DNA of 64,000 bases from Bacteroidota bacterium. GTDB taxonomy: Bacteria > Bacteroidota > Bacteroidia > Chitinophagales > Chitinophagaceae. A program made the position numbers and the translations under genes. The stretch lies in assembly GCA_947448725.1 (NCBI GenBank), contig CANFOM010000002.1, positions 1 through 64,000 of the forward strand, given 5' to 3'. The notes below the pieces were generated by a model that saw nothing but the letters and a program-made list of their open reading frames with translations, did no database searches and was not told where the DNA came from. Shown piece by piece: positions 1 to 7,252 of this stretch. Positions within the stretch are counted from its first letter, which is position 1, and each line of letters begins with the position of its first letter.

Positions 1-156
1 AATACTATTTATCAATAATTTATTATAATTAATAAATTTTCACCACTAAGTTTATTTATTATTTGGATTGAGATGCGTTTGAGCGTCATATTCGTAATAG
101 CTTTTAAAATAACAAATACATATTAATAATTTATTAAATATTATTAATTTAAAATA

Positions 157-220
157 ATTATCCTTTGGGGGAAGGATAATCGGGGTGATTGAGATTCGTC
201 TTGGTCACCCCAAATTTTTT
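157..220 (+). terminator. Hairpin plus intrinsic terminator of an upstream plus-strand gene
   Basis: Two inverted repeats lie here. The first has arms ATTATCCTT and AAGGATAAT around a 6-nt loop (157-180). The second has arms GGGGTGA (182-188) and TCACCCC (205-211), followed by AAATTTTTT, which reads as a Rho-independent terminator on the plus strand. The gene it ends would lie left of the window. The rest of 1-238 is very AT-rich, and I see no credible gene in it. Confidence 0.6.
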
Positions 221-238
221 AGGCTAACTTAAAGTGAA

Positions 239-1051
239 TTAAACGGCTACATTAAAGTCACGCAAAGCATCGTTTAGGCTTGTTTTTAAATCGGTACTTG
301 GTTTACGTTGACCAATGATTAAAGCACAACTTACTTGATAGTCCCCGGCTGGGAATGATTTACGATAAGATCCAGGAATTACGACACTTCTGGCAGGCAC
401 TCGTCCTTTGTATTCAATGGGGGTTGCTCCACTTACATCTATAATTTTAGTGCTTTGGGTAAGTACTACATTGGCGCCTAAAACGGCTTCCTTTTCCACA
501 TGTACTCCTTCTACTACAATACATCTGCTACCTATAAAACATCCATCTTCGATAATTACAGGGCTGGCTTGTAATGGTTCTAAAACCCCTCCAATACCAA
601 CGCCTCCACTTAAATGTACTCCTTTACCAATTTGAGCACAACTACCAACTGTGGCCCAAGTATCAACCATGGTGCCTTCATCAACAAATGCTCCAATATT
701 CACATAGCTTGGCATTAAAACCACATTTTTAGCCAAATAAGCACCATAACGAGCAACTGCATGAGGAACGGCTCTTACGCCCAAAGCAGCATAATTAGAT
801 TTAAGTAACATTTTATCATGAAATTCAAAAGGGGCTAATTCCCAGGTTTGCATGGGTTGAATAGCAAAATACAAAAGAATGGCTTGTTTTACCCACTCAT
901 TCACTACCCATTGGTTGTCCTTGGGTTCCGCTACTCTTAATCGGCCTTTGTCCACTTCTTCAATGACTGTGCGAACTGCATTGCTATAAGTTTCGTCCTT
1001 TAATAAACTACGATCGGCCCAGGCCGCTTCAATCTTATTTTTTAATTCCAT
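239..1051 (-). CDS. dapD: 2,3,4,5-tetrahydropyridine-2,6-dicarboxylate N-succinyltransferase
   Basis: Succinylates tetrahydrodipicolinate with succinyl-CoA in the succinylase branch of lysine and meso-diaminopimelate synthesis, in the cytoplasm. The 270-aa length matches the family. The N-terminal helical part (about 1-100) is followed by imperfect hexapeptide repeats of a left-handed beta-helix (about 115-215), including VNIGAFVDEGTMVDTWATVG and a Gly-rich GGVGIGGVLEP stretch. It is monocistronic and divergent from tsaC. The ATG is preceded at 14 bp by TAATTTTG, a good Bacteroidota -7 element. The next lysine-pathway enzyme, dapB, lies 27 kb away in the same window. The assignment is very secure. 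Confidence 0.96.
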   Translation of the reverse strand: MELKNKIEAAWADRSLLKDETYSNAVRTVIEEVDKGRLRVAEPKDNQWVVNEWVKQAILLYFAIQPMQTWELAPFEFHDKMLLKSNYAALGVRAVPHAVARYGAYLAKNVVLMPSYVNIGAFVDEGTMVDTWATVGSCAQIGKGVHLSGGVGIGGVLEPLQASPVIIEDGCFIGSRCIVVEGVHVEKEAVLGANVVLTQSTKIIDVSGATPIEYKGRVPARSVVIPGSYRKSFPAGDYQVSCALIIGQRKPSTDLKTSLNDALRDFNVAV

Positions 1052-1065
1052 TTTTGTTATTTGTA

Positions 1066-1073
1066 CAAAATTA
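1066..1073 (-). promoter_or_regulatory. -7 promoter element of dapD
   Basis: TAATTTTG on the minus strand, an exact match to the Bacteroidota TAnnTTTG element. It lies 14 bp before the dapD ATG. No clear -33 TTTG is visible at the usual distance. Confidence 0.45.
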
Positions 1074-1144
1074 CAAACAAGCCTAGAATTTGTAGCAGTT
1101 TCTTTTGCACAATAATGAACCTTCGTTTATTTATAAGTATTGAT

Positions 1145-1151
1145 TAATTTG
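1145..1151 (+). promoter_or_regulatory. Probable -7 element of tsaC
   Basis: TAATTTG, one base shorter than the TAnnTTTG consensus, ends only 4 bases before the tsaC ATG. With the spacing inferred at the SRP RNA gene, transcription would start at or next to the ATG. Confidence 0.35.
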
Positions 1152-1155
1152 CAAC

Positions 1156-1728
1156 ATGTTTGCTTACGAAGAAGATATTCAGGCTTGTTTAGAGGCGCTT
1201 AAAAAAGGAGCACTTATATTGTATCCCACCGATACTGTATGGGGTATTGGTTGTGATGCCACCAATGAAGCAGCAGTAGCTAAAATTTTTGCATTAAAAA
1301 AAAGAGTGGATACCAAGGCTATGATTGTATTGGTAGAAGAAGAACAATCTATTTTACATTATGTTGAAGATGCGCACTTGCAAGTGTTTGATTATATCAA
1401 AGGCATTCATAAACCCACCACCGTCATTTATCAAAAAGCAAAAAATTTGGCCAATAATTTAATGGCTGCAGATGAATCTATAGCCATTAGAATTACCAAA
1501 GATCCTTTTTGTAAATCAATAATTATGCAATTAGGAAAACCATTGGTAAGTACTTCTGCTAATATTTCTGGTTATCCTACTCCTTTATGCTTTCAAGATA
1601 TTTCATTGGATATTATTGAGGGCGTTGATTATGTAGTAAAACACAGGCAAGAGGAAACCGAGTTACAGCAACCTTCTTCAATTGTTAAATGGAATGAGGA
1701 TGGCGAATTAATTATCATTAGATCTTAA
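1156..1728 (+). CDS. tsaC: L-threonylcarbamoyladenylate synthase (TsaC/YrdC/Sua5 family)
   Basis: Makes threonylcarbamoyl-AMP from threonine, bicarbonate and ATP, the first step of t6A37 modification of tRNAs that read ANN codons. The YrdC signature is visible: YPTDTVWGIG near residue 23, the KKR basic motif near 48, and STSANISG near 132. At 190 aa it is the short TsaC-like form without the Sua5 C-terminal domain. It starts a plus-strand run with a GT9 gene 8 bp downstream and then cca and miaA. Three tRNA-maturation genes (tsaC, cca, miaA) are thus close together. The start is the only suitable ATG. Confidence 0.92.
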   Translation: MFAYEEDIQACLEALKKGALILYPTDTVWGIGCDATNEAAVAKIFALKKRVDTKAMIVLVEEEQSILHYVEDAHLQVFDYIKGIHKPTTVIYQKAKNLANNLMAADESIAIRITKDPFCKSIIMQLGKPLVSTSANISGYPTPLCFQDISLDIIEGVDYVVKHRQEETELQQPSSIVKWNEDGELIIIRS

Positions 1729-1736
1729 AATAGTAA

Positions 1737-2744
1737 ATGCAAAAAATTCTAGTCATACAAACTGCTTTTATTGGAGACGTAGTACTAAGTACTGCCCTAT
1801 TAGAATCATTGCACCAGCAATATCCCTTAGCAGCTATTGACCTATTAGTGCGTCAAGGCAATGAATCGCTTTTTACAAAACATCCATTTATTCATGAAGT
1901 AATTGTGTGGAATAAAAAAAAGAAAAAATACATCCATTGGCTAAACGTTTTATTTGCAATAAGAAAGACAAAGTACGATGCGGTAGTGAATGTGCAACGT
2001 TTTGCTGCCACTGGATTGTGGACGGCTTTGTCAAAAGCAAAATTTAAAATTGGCTTTGATAAAAATCCATTTTCATTTTTATTTACGCATGCGATCAAGC
2101 ACCTTGAAATACAAGAGGGAATGCATGAAATAGATAGAAACCACCAATTGATTCAAGTGCTAGGAAAAATTTCATTGCTTCAACCAAAATTGTATCCTGC
2201 TTTAGAGGATGTTGAAAAAGTAAAAAAATACCAAGGACAACCCTATATCTGTATGGCACCCGCATCGGTTTGGTATACCAAGCAATATCCAATAACTGAT
2301 TGGGTTGCTTTTTTACAAGCCATCCCCTTTGATGGTCCTATTTATATTTTGGGAGGGGCAGGGGATAAAATCATTGGTGAAAAAATAATCAATGCTTTAG
2401 GGGCCAATACACAATTGATCAATTTAGCAGGTGAACTTGGATTTCTTGCATCTGCTGCCCTGCAACAAAAAGCAGTGCTTAATTATGTAAACGATTCGGC
2501 ACCCATGCATTTTGCATCTGCTGTTAACGCACCCGTGGTAGCTATTTATTGTTCTACCATTCCCGCATTTGGTTATGGTCCCTTGTCGGACCAGCGATTT
2601 GTGGTACAAACTAAAGAAAATTTAGCCTGCAGACCCTGTGGGATTCACGGAAAAAAGACTTGCCCTTTAGATCATTTTAATTGTGCCCATTCTATTCAAA
2701 TTCAACAATTGACGGCACCTTTATTACAAGTGCTACAACATTAG
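1737..2744 (+). CDS. Glycosyltransferase family 9 (heptosyltransferase-like)
   Basis: A GT9 family enzyme, related to ADP-heptose:LPS heptosyltransferases that extend the LPS inner core on the cytoplasmic face of the inner membrane. The N-terminal Rossmann start has the typical QTAFIGDVVLSTALLESL segment (about 8-25). The C-terminal domain has GGAGD (about 211) and NDSAPMHFASA (about 252), a variant of the NDSGPMHLA nucleotide-sugar motif. Length 335 aa is normal. It sits 8 bp after tsaC, with cca directly following, so it is probably co-transcribed. The sugar transferred cannot be told from sequence. kdsA elsewhere in the window shows that a Kdo-containing LPS core is made. Confidence 0.85.
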   Translation: MQKILVIQTAFIGDVVLSTALLESLHQQYPLAAIDLLVRQGNESLFTKHPFIHEVIVWNKKKKKYIHWLNVLFAIRKTKYDAVVNVQRFAATGLWTALSKAKFKIGFDKNPFSFLFTHAIKHLEIQEGMHEIDRNHQLIQVLGKISLLQPKLYPALEDVEKVKKYQGQPYICMAPASVWYTKQYPITDWVAFLQAIPFDGPIYILGGAGDKIIGEKIINALGANTQLINLAGELGFLASAALQQKAVLNYVNDSAPMHFASAVNAPVVAIYCSTIPAFGYGPLSDQRFVVQTKENLACRPCGIHGKKTCPLDHFNCAHSIQIQQLTAPLLQVLQH

Positions 2745-2752
2745 TACTTTTG
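2745..2752 (+). promoter_or_regulatory. Possible internal -7 element before cca
   Basis: TACTTTTG, an exact TAnnTTTG match, overlaps the end of the GT9 gene and ends 5 bases before the cca ATG at 2758. If used, it would give a leaderless cca transcript. Confidence 0.3.
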
Positions 2753-2757
2753 TGGAC

Positions 2758-4179
2758 ATGCAAATTAATTTCACAGCAACAGAACAAGCCCTTTTTAAGG
2801 TAGTGGCATCGGAAGCCGCTAAAATGGGAATACCTGCATACGCGGTAGGGGGCTTTGTGCGTGATAGAATATTAGATCGACCAACTAAGGACATTGATAT
2901 TGTTTGTTTAGGAGATGGACTTGAATTAGCTACTGCTTTTGCCCATCAATTTAAACCTAGACCTCCGGTTTCTTTATTCAAGACCTTTGGAACTGCGCAA
3001 GTTAAAATGGAGGCCATAGAAATTGAATTTGTTGGGGCTAGAAAAGAAAGTTATTCAAAAGACAGTCGAAAACCTCAAGTGAGTCCAGGAAGCATTGAGG
3101 ATGATCAAAATAGAAGAGATTTTACCATCAATGCATTGGCGGTTGAATTAAGTGAAAATAATTTTGGAACCATCATTGATCCATTTGGAGGCTTAGAGGA
3201 TTTAGAAAATAAAATTTTAAGAACCCCATTGGCCCCCGAACAAACTTTTGATGATGATCCATTGCGTATGATGCGCGCCATTCGTTTTGCTACTCAACTT
3301 AATTTTACGATTACTCCTGAAACGTTTTTAGCCATTCAAAAAATGGCCGATAGAATTAAAATTGTTTCTCAAGAAAGAATTACCGATGAGCTACAAAAAA
3401 TAATGATGACTGCTACCCCTTCCAAGGGCTGGTACTTATTAAAAGAAGCGGGGTTATTAAACCATATATTCCCATTATTGCTTCAATTAGAAGGCGCTGA
3501 AACCCTAGATGGCATTGGGCATAAGGATAATTTTTCTCATACCCTTCAAGTGTTAGACAATGTTGCTGTTGCCTCTGATGATATTTGGTTAAGATGGGCT
3601 GCTTTACTACATGATATTGCTAAACCTAAAACAAAAAAATTTGAAACAGGTTTTGGATGGACTTTTCATGGACATGAAGTAGTGGGTGCAAGGATGGTGC
3701 CTAAAATTTTTACCCAACTAAAATTACCATTGAATGAGAAAATGAAAATGGTTCAAAAATTAGTGGCCTTGCATTTAAGACCTATTTCTTTAACCAAAGA
3801 AACGGTTACAGATAGCGCGGTAAGAAGATTGTTATTTGATGCAGGAGAAGATATTGATTTTTTAATGTTGCTCTGTGCTGCAGATATTACCAGTAAAAAC
3901 AAAGTAAAGGTAAAACGCTATTTGCAAGGTTTTGACTATGTGAAAATTAGATTACAGGAAGTAGAAGAAAAGGACAATATTAGAAATTGGCAGCCACCCA
4001 TTACCGGGGAAATTATCATGGAGTTATTTGCAATAACACCTTCGAAACAAGTGGGTATTATCAAAGATGCTATTAGGGAAGCAATTTTAGATGGGGTTAT
4101 TCCTAATGACTATGACGCAGCTTATGCTTTTATGTTAAAAGAAGCTGAAAAACTAGGCTTATTTCCTATAATTAAATAG
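2758..4179 (+). CDS. cca: CCA tRNA nucleotidyltransferase with HD domain
   Basis: Adds or repairs the 3'-terminal CCA of tRNAs. The class II nucleotidyltransferase head carries AVGGFVRDRIL then the DID metal-binding pair (KDIDIVCLG, about 45-53), RRDFTINALA (about 121), and the RMMRAIRFA segment. The C-terminal part has an HD phosphohydrolase motif, LHDIAKP (about 287). About 473 aa is typical for the Bacteroidota form with an HDIG domain. The ORF track begins at a GTG at 2752. I prefer the ATG at 2758, because a promoter-like TACTTTTG ends exactly at the GTG. It follows the GT9 gene closely. Confidence 0.93.
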   Translation: MQINFTATEQALFKVVASEAAKMGIPAYAVGGFVRDRILDRPTKDIDIVCLGDGLELATAFAHQFKPRPPVSLFKTFGTAQVKMEAIEIEFVGARKESYSKDSRKPQVSPGSIEDDQNRRDFTINALAVELSENNFGTIIDPFGGLEDLENKILRTPLAPEQTFDDDPLRMMRAIRFATQLNFTITPETFLAIQKMADRIKIVSQERITDELQKIMMTATPSKGWYLLKEAGLLNHIFPLLLQLEGAETLDGIGHKDNFSHTLQVLDNVAVASDDIWLRWAALLHDIAKPKTKKFETGFGWTFHGHEVVGARMVPKIFTQLKLPLNEKMKMVQKLVALHLRPISLTKETVTDSAVRRLLFDAGEDIDFLMLLCAADITSKNKVKVKRYLQGFDYVKIRLQEVEEKDNIRNWQPPITGEIIMELFAITPSKQVGIIKDAIREAILDGVIPNDYDAAYAFMLKEAEKLGLFPIIK

Positions 4180-4204
4180 TAATTTAGCGTTTCAAATCAC
4201 CAAA

Positions 4205-4819
4205 ATGGCAGTATTAAAATTTAGGATTTATTGGGAAGAAGATGATGTAATTTATAGAGATGTTTTGGTGAAGCATTCACAAAATTTTGCAGATCTGCAT
4301 CAAATAATTTTGAGGGCATTTGAATTTGATCAAAAACATGATGCCACTTTTTTTAGAAGTAATGATACTTGGCAAAGAGGGCGTGAAATTAGTAAGGAAG
4401 TGTACGAAAAAGAATACAAAGCACCTCCTTTATTAATGGAAGAAACTACGATAGGTTCAGAAATTATTGATACCAATCAACATTTTATTTACTTATACGA
4501 TTTTGTAAAGTCTTGGTCATTTTTAATTGAGCTCATTCAGGTTATTAAGAATGCAGATGCCGATATGAGTTTGGAATATCCACTAGTGAGTCGCATTGAA
4601 GGTGTGGGCCCAATGCAATATGGTACCAAAGGAATGTTAGGAGAAAAATTCGCAGACATCGAAGAAAAATATGATTTATCTGAAGCCAAAGAAGGTTTTG
4701 GTCAAGAAGGCGAAGAAGAAGAAGCGAACGCATCTGATGAAGATGATAGCGATGAAGATGCTGAAGAAGATTCCCAAGAATCCTCTGGCAGCGAGTTTTT
4801 TGAAGGAGAAGCATTCTAG
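4205..4819 (+). CDS. pRiA4b ORF-3-like / IS1096 passenger TnpR-family protein
   Basis: A 204-aa protein that resembles the PRiA4_ORF3 family. The family is named after mobile-element passengers but is widespread as an ordinary chromosomal gene, and its function is unknown. The N-terminal globular part has the family-like pattern of an early basic/aromatic strand, a HQIILRAFEFDQKHDATFF helix-strand segment, and a C-terminal fold to about residue 165. The last 40 residues are an extreme acidic Glu/Asp/Ser tail, which suggests a protein- or nucleic-acid-mimicking tail or a disordered linker. It lies 25 bp after cca and 70 bp before miaA. No transposase is nearby, so I do not treat it as a mobile element. 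Confidence 0.7.
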   Translation: MAVLKFRIYWEEDDVIYRDVLVKHSQNFADLHQIILRAFEFDQKHDATFFRSNDTWQRGREISKEVYEKEYKAPPLLMEETTIGSEIIDTNQHFIYLYDFVKSWSFLIELIQVIKNADADMSLEYPLVSRIEGVGPMQYGTKGMLGEKFADIEEKYDLSEAKEGFGQEGEEEEANASDEDDSDEDAEEDSQESSGSEFFEGEAF

Positions 4820-4889
4820 TATTTTTTTTATAGTAAGTTCTATTTTCTTTTCATTCTTTATTTCAAATTTAATTAAGCTTTAAACTAAA

Positions 4890-5774
4890 ATGTCCAAAAC
4901 TGTTTATATTGTAATGGGGCCAACAGCAGTGGGTAAAACTAGCTTTGCCATTGCGCTTGCAAAAACTTTAGGTGCCGAAATTATTTCGGCAGATGCGCGC
5001 CAATGTTTTAAAGAAATGAATATTGGAGTAGCAAGACCTTCCATTGCAGAATTAAATGAAATGCCCCATCATTTTATAGCCAGTCATTCCATCACCGAAG
5101 AAATCAATGTTGCCTTTTTCGAAAAATGGGCGCTTGAAAAAGTAGATAGTTTATTAGCAACTAAAGATGCAGTGGTGATGGTTGGCGGAACAGGATTGTA
5201 CATTAAAGCTTTTTGTGAAGGGTTAGATTTGATACCTGCCATTGATCCAGCAATTAGAGAGGGGATCATTAACCAATATGAAAAATTAGGTTTAAGGTGG
5301 TTGCAAAAAGAACTAGCGGTTAAGGATCCTACTTATTGGGCGCAAGGAGAACAAAAAAATCCACAAAGATTAATGCGTGCCTTAGAAGTTTTTTTAGGAA
5401 CAGGCGTTTCTATTGTAAGTTTTCAAACAAAAAAAATTGTAGAAAGGCCTTTTAAAATTGTAAAAATTGGTTTGGAAATGCCGAGGGAGCAATTGTATGA
5501 AAGAATCAATCAAAGAGTTTTGGATATGGTGGAGGCTGACTTAGAAACAGAAGTGAAAGGGTTGCAAGCTTTTTACCATTTGAATGCATTTAATACCGTG
5601 GGCTACAGCGAATGGATGGACTACTTTGATCAAAAAATAAGTAAAGAAAGGGTGATAGAGCTGATTCAGCAAAATACCAGACATTATGCTAAAAGGCAAA
5701 TGACCTGGTTTAAGAAAGACCCTGCTATCCATTGGTACAATGCGTCAAGTGTAGTACCCGACCAAATACTTTAA
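4890..5774 (+). CDS. miaA: tRNA dimethylallyltransferase
   Basis: Transfers a dimethylallyl group to N6 of A37 in tRNAs reading UNN codons. The N-terminal P-loop is GPTAVGKTS (about 9-17). It is followed by the DARQC segment (DSRQ in most homologues; Ala replaces Ser here), the VGGTGLYIKAF motif (about 98), and the C-terminal RHYAKRQMTWFKKD helix that contacts the anticodon stem. 294 aa is normal, perhaps slightly short at the C-terminus. It closes the tsaC-GT9-cca-ORF3-miaA run. Confidence 0.94.
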   Translation: MSKTVYIVMGPTAVGKTSFAIALAKTLGAEIISADARQCFKEMNIGVARPSIAELNEMPHHFIASHSITEEINVAFFEKWALEKVDSLLATKDAVVMVGGTGLYIKAFCEGLDLIPAIDPAIREGIINQYEKLGLRWLQKELAVKDPTYWAQGEQKNPQRLMRALEVFLGTGVSIVSFQTKKIVERPFKIVKIGLEMPREQLYERINQRVLDMVEADLETEVKGLQAFYHLNAFNTVGYSEWMDYFDQKISKERVIELIQQNTRHYAKRQMTWFKKDPAIHWYNASSVVPDQIL

Positions 5775-5885
5775 AAGCCACTTGTCTATTTTTGATTTCT
5801 AAATGAGGCAAATTATCATTAGTTTTAATATATAATCAGTACCCTTAAAACTGATTCCCTACACTTATTTTTAAAAATTAACATT

Positions 5886-7217
5886 ATGCAAAAATTAGGA
5901 GCTATCCTTATGGTAAGCCTATTTTCACTTTTGTTGGTTCAGGCAAAAAGCCAAACCATTCAATTTGAAAAATATACTTTACCCAATGGATTAAAAATTA
6001 TTTTACATGAAGATCACTCTGCCCCAGTTGTGGCAGTTACTTCATTATACCATGTTGGTTCTAAAAACGAGGACACCGCGCGTACCGGTTTCGCTCATTT
6101 TTTTGAACATTTATTGTTTGAAGGTTCTGACAATATTAAAAGAGGAGAGTTTGATAAATATGTAACCAATGCTGGAGGGGCTTTAAATGCCAATACCTCA
6201 CAAGACCGTACTTTTTATTATGAGTTATTACCTTCTAATCAAGTGGATTTAGGTTTGTGGTTAGAAAGTGAGCGTATGATGCATGCTAAGATTGAGCAGG
6301 TAGGCGTGAATACACAACGCGAGGTAGTAAAAGAAGAAAAGCGTCAAAGAATGGACAATCGTCCTTATGGATCTTTCATAACGGAGATGCTGAAGAGAGC
6401 TTACAAGGTTCATCCTTATCGTTGGGCACCTATTGGAAGTATGGAGCATTTGAATGCTGCAAAACTAGAAGAGTTTATTAAGTTTTATAAAACTTATTAT
6501 GTTCCTAATAACTGCGTTTTATCAATTGCAGGGGATATTAATATTCCTGAATTGAAGAAAAAAATTGAAGCTTATTTTGGTCCTATTGCAAAAGGCAGCT
6601 TGCCAATGAATAGACCTTCCATAAAGGAACCTGCATTGGGTGGAGAAGTAAGAGATGTTATTTATGACAACATTCAATTACCAGCCGTATTTCATGCCTA
6701 TCGTGCTCCAAAACAAGGCGGCAATGAATATTATGCATTTAATGTTTTGTCCAACTTATTGTCTGGAGGAGAATCTTCCAGAATGAATAAAGCTTTAGTA
6801 GATTCCAAGCAATTGGCGGCAGCGGCCCAATCAGTTCCCTTTTTTAATGAAGATGAAGGTTTATTTATTGCATTAGCCATTGCCAATGTGGGCGTGAAAG
6901 TAGACACTTTAGAGAAAAATATGGATAGTGTGGTGAATGAGTTTAAAATTAATTTAGTGACGGAGCGTGAATTTCAAAAAGTAAAAAATCAAATTACTAC
7001 CGAATTGGTTAATTCAAAAGCAACCATGGCTGGTATTGCAGAAAGCTTGGCCAATAACGAAGTATATTTTGGAGATGCTAATTTAATTAACACTGAATTA
7101 GAAAAATACAATAAAGTCACTAGACAAGATATTATAAATGTGGCTAAAAAATATTTAAATAAAGACAATCGAGTAGTACTTTATTATTTACCTAAAGAAA
7201 AAACAACTGCTAAATAA
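5886..7217 (+). CDS. M16 family zinc peptidase, catalytic subunit
   Basis: A secreted insulinase/mitochondrial-processing-peptidase-like protease. A signal peptide (about 1-22) ends in VQAKSQ. The inverted zinc motif HFFEH is intact at residues 71-75, and the distal Glu ligand is expected at E150/E151 (VVKEEKR). The C-terminal M16 domain follows. At 443 aa it is the single-unit form that needs a partner. The next gene, 35 bp downstream from its real ATG, encodes an M16 protein lacking the zinc motif, so the two probably form an alpha/beta-type heterodimer in the periplasm. The substrate is unknown. Confidence 0.9.
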   Translation: MQKLGAILMVSLFSLLLVQAKSQTIQFEKYTLPNGLKIILHEDHSAPVVAVTSLYHVGSKNEDTARTGFAHFFEHLLFEGSDNIKRGEFDKYVTNAGGALNANTSQDRTFYYELLPSNQVDLGLWLESERMMHAKIEQVGVNTQREVVKEEKRQRMDNRPYGSFITEMLKRAYKVHPYRWAPIGSMEHLNAAKLEEFIKFYKTYYVPNNCVLSIAGDINIPELKKKIEAYFGPIAKGSLPMNRPSIKEPALGGEVRDVIYDNIQLPAVFHAYRAPKQGGNEYYAFNVLSNLLSGGESSRMNKALVDSKQLAAAAQSVPFFNEDEGLFIALAIANVGVKVDTLEKNMDSVVNEFKINLVTEREFQKVKNQITTELVNSKATMAGIAESLANNEVYFGDANLINTELEKYNKVTRQDIINVAKKYLNKDNRVVLYYLPKEKTTAK

Positions 7218-7252
7218 TCGAGCCCACTTTGCGCTCATTAAAAAATAATTTT

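Noticed and set aside
73-126. 17-residue ORF in the left flank (MRLSVIFVIAF...)
   Set aside because: Short, no promoter, no repeated regulatory codon and not next to a coding gene in the same direction.
4545-4814. 89-aa minus-strand ORF and overlapping 4671..4883 plus-strand ORF
   Set aside because: Antisense and out-of-frame images of the acidic Glu/Asp tail of the PRiA4_ORF3-like gene.
4205-4819. Mobile element suggested by the name of the IS1096 passenger family
   Set aside because: No transposase, terminal repeats or target duplication nearby; the family is common as a chromosomal gene.
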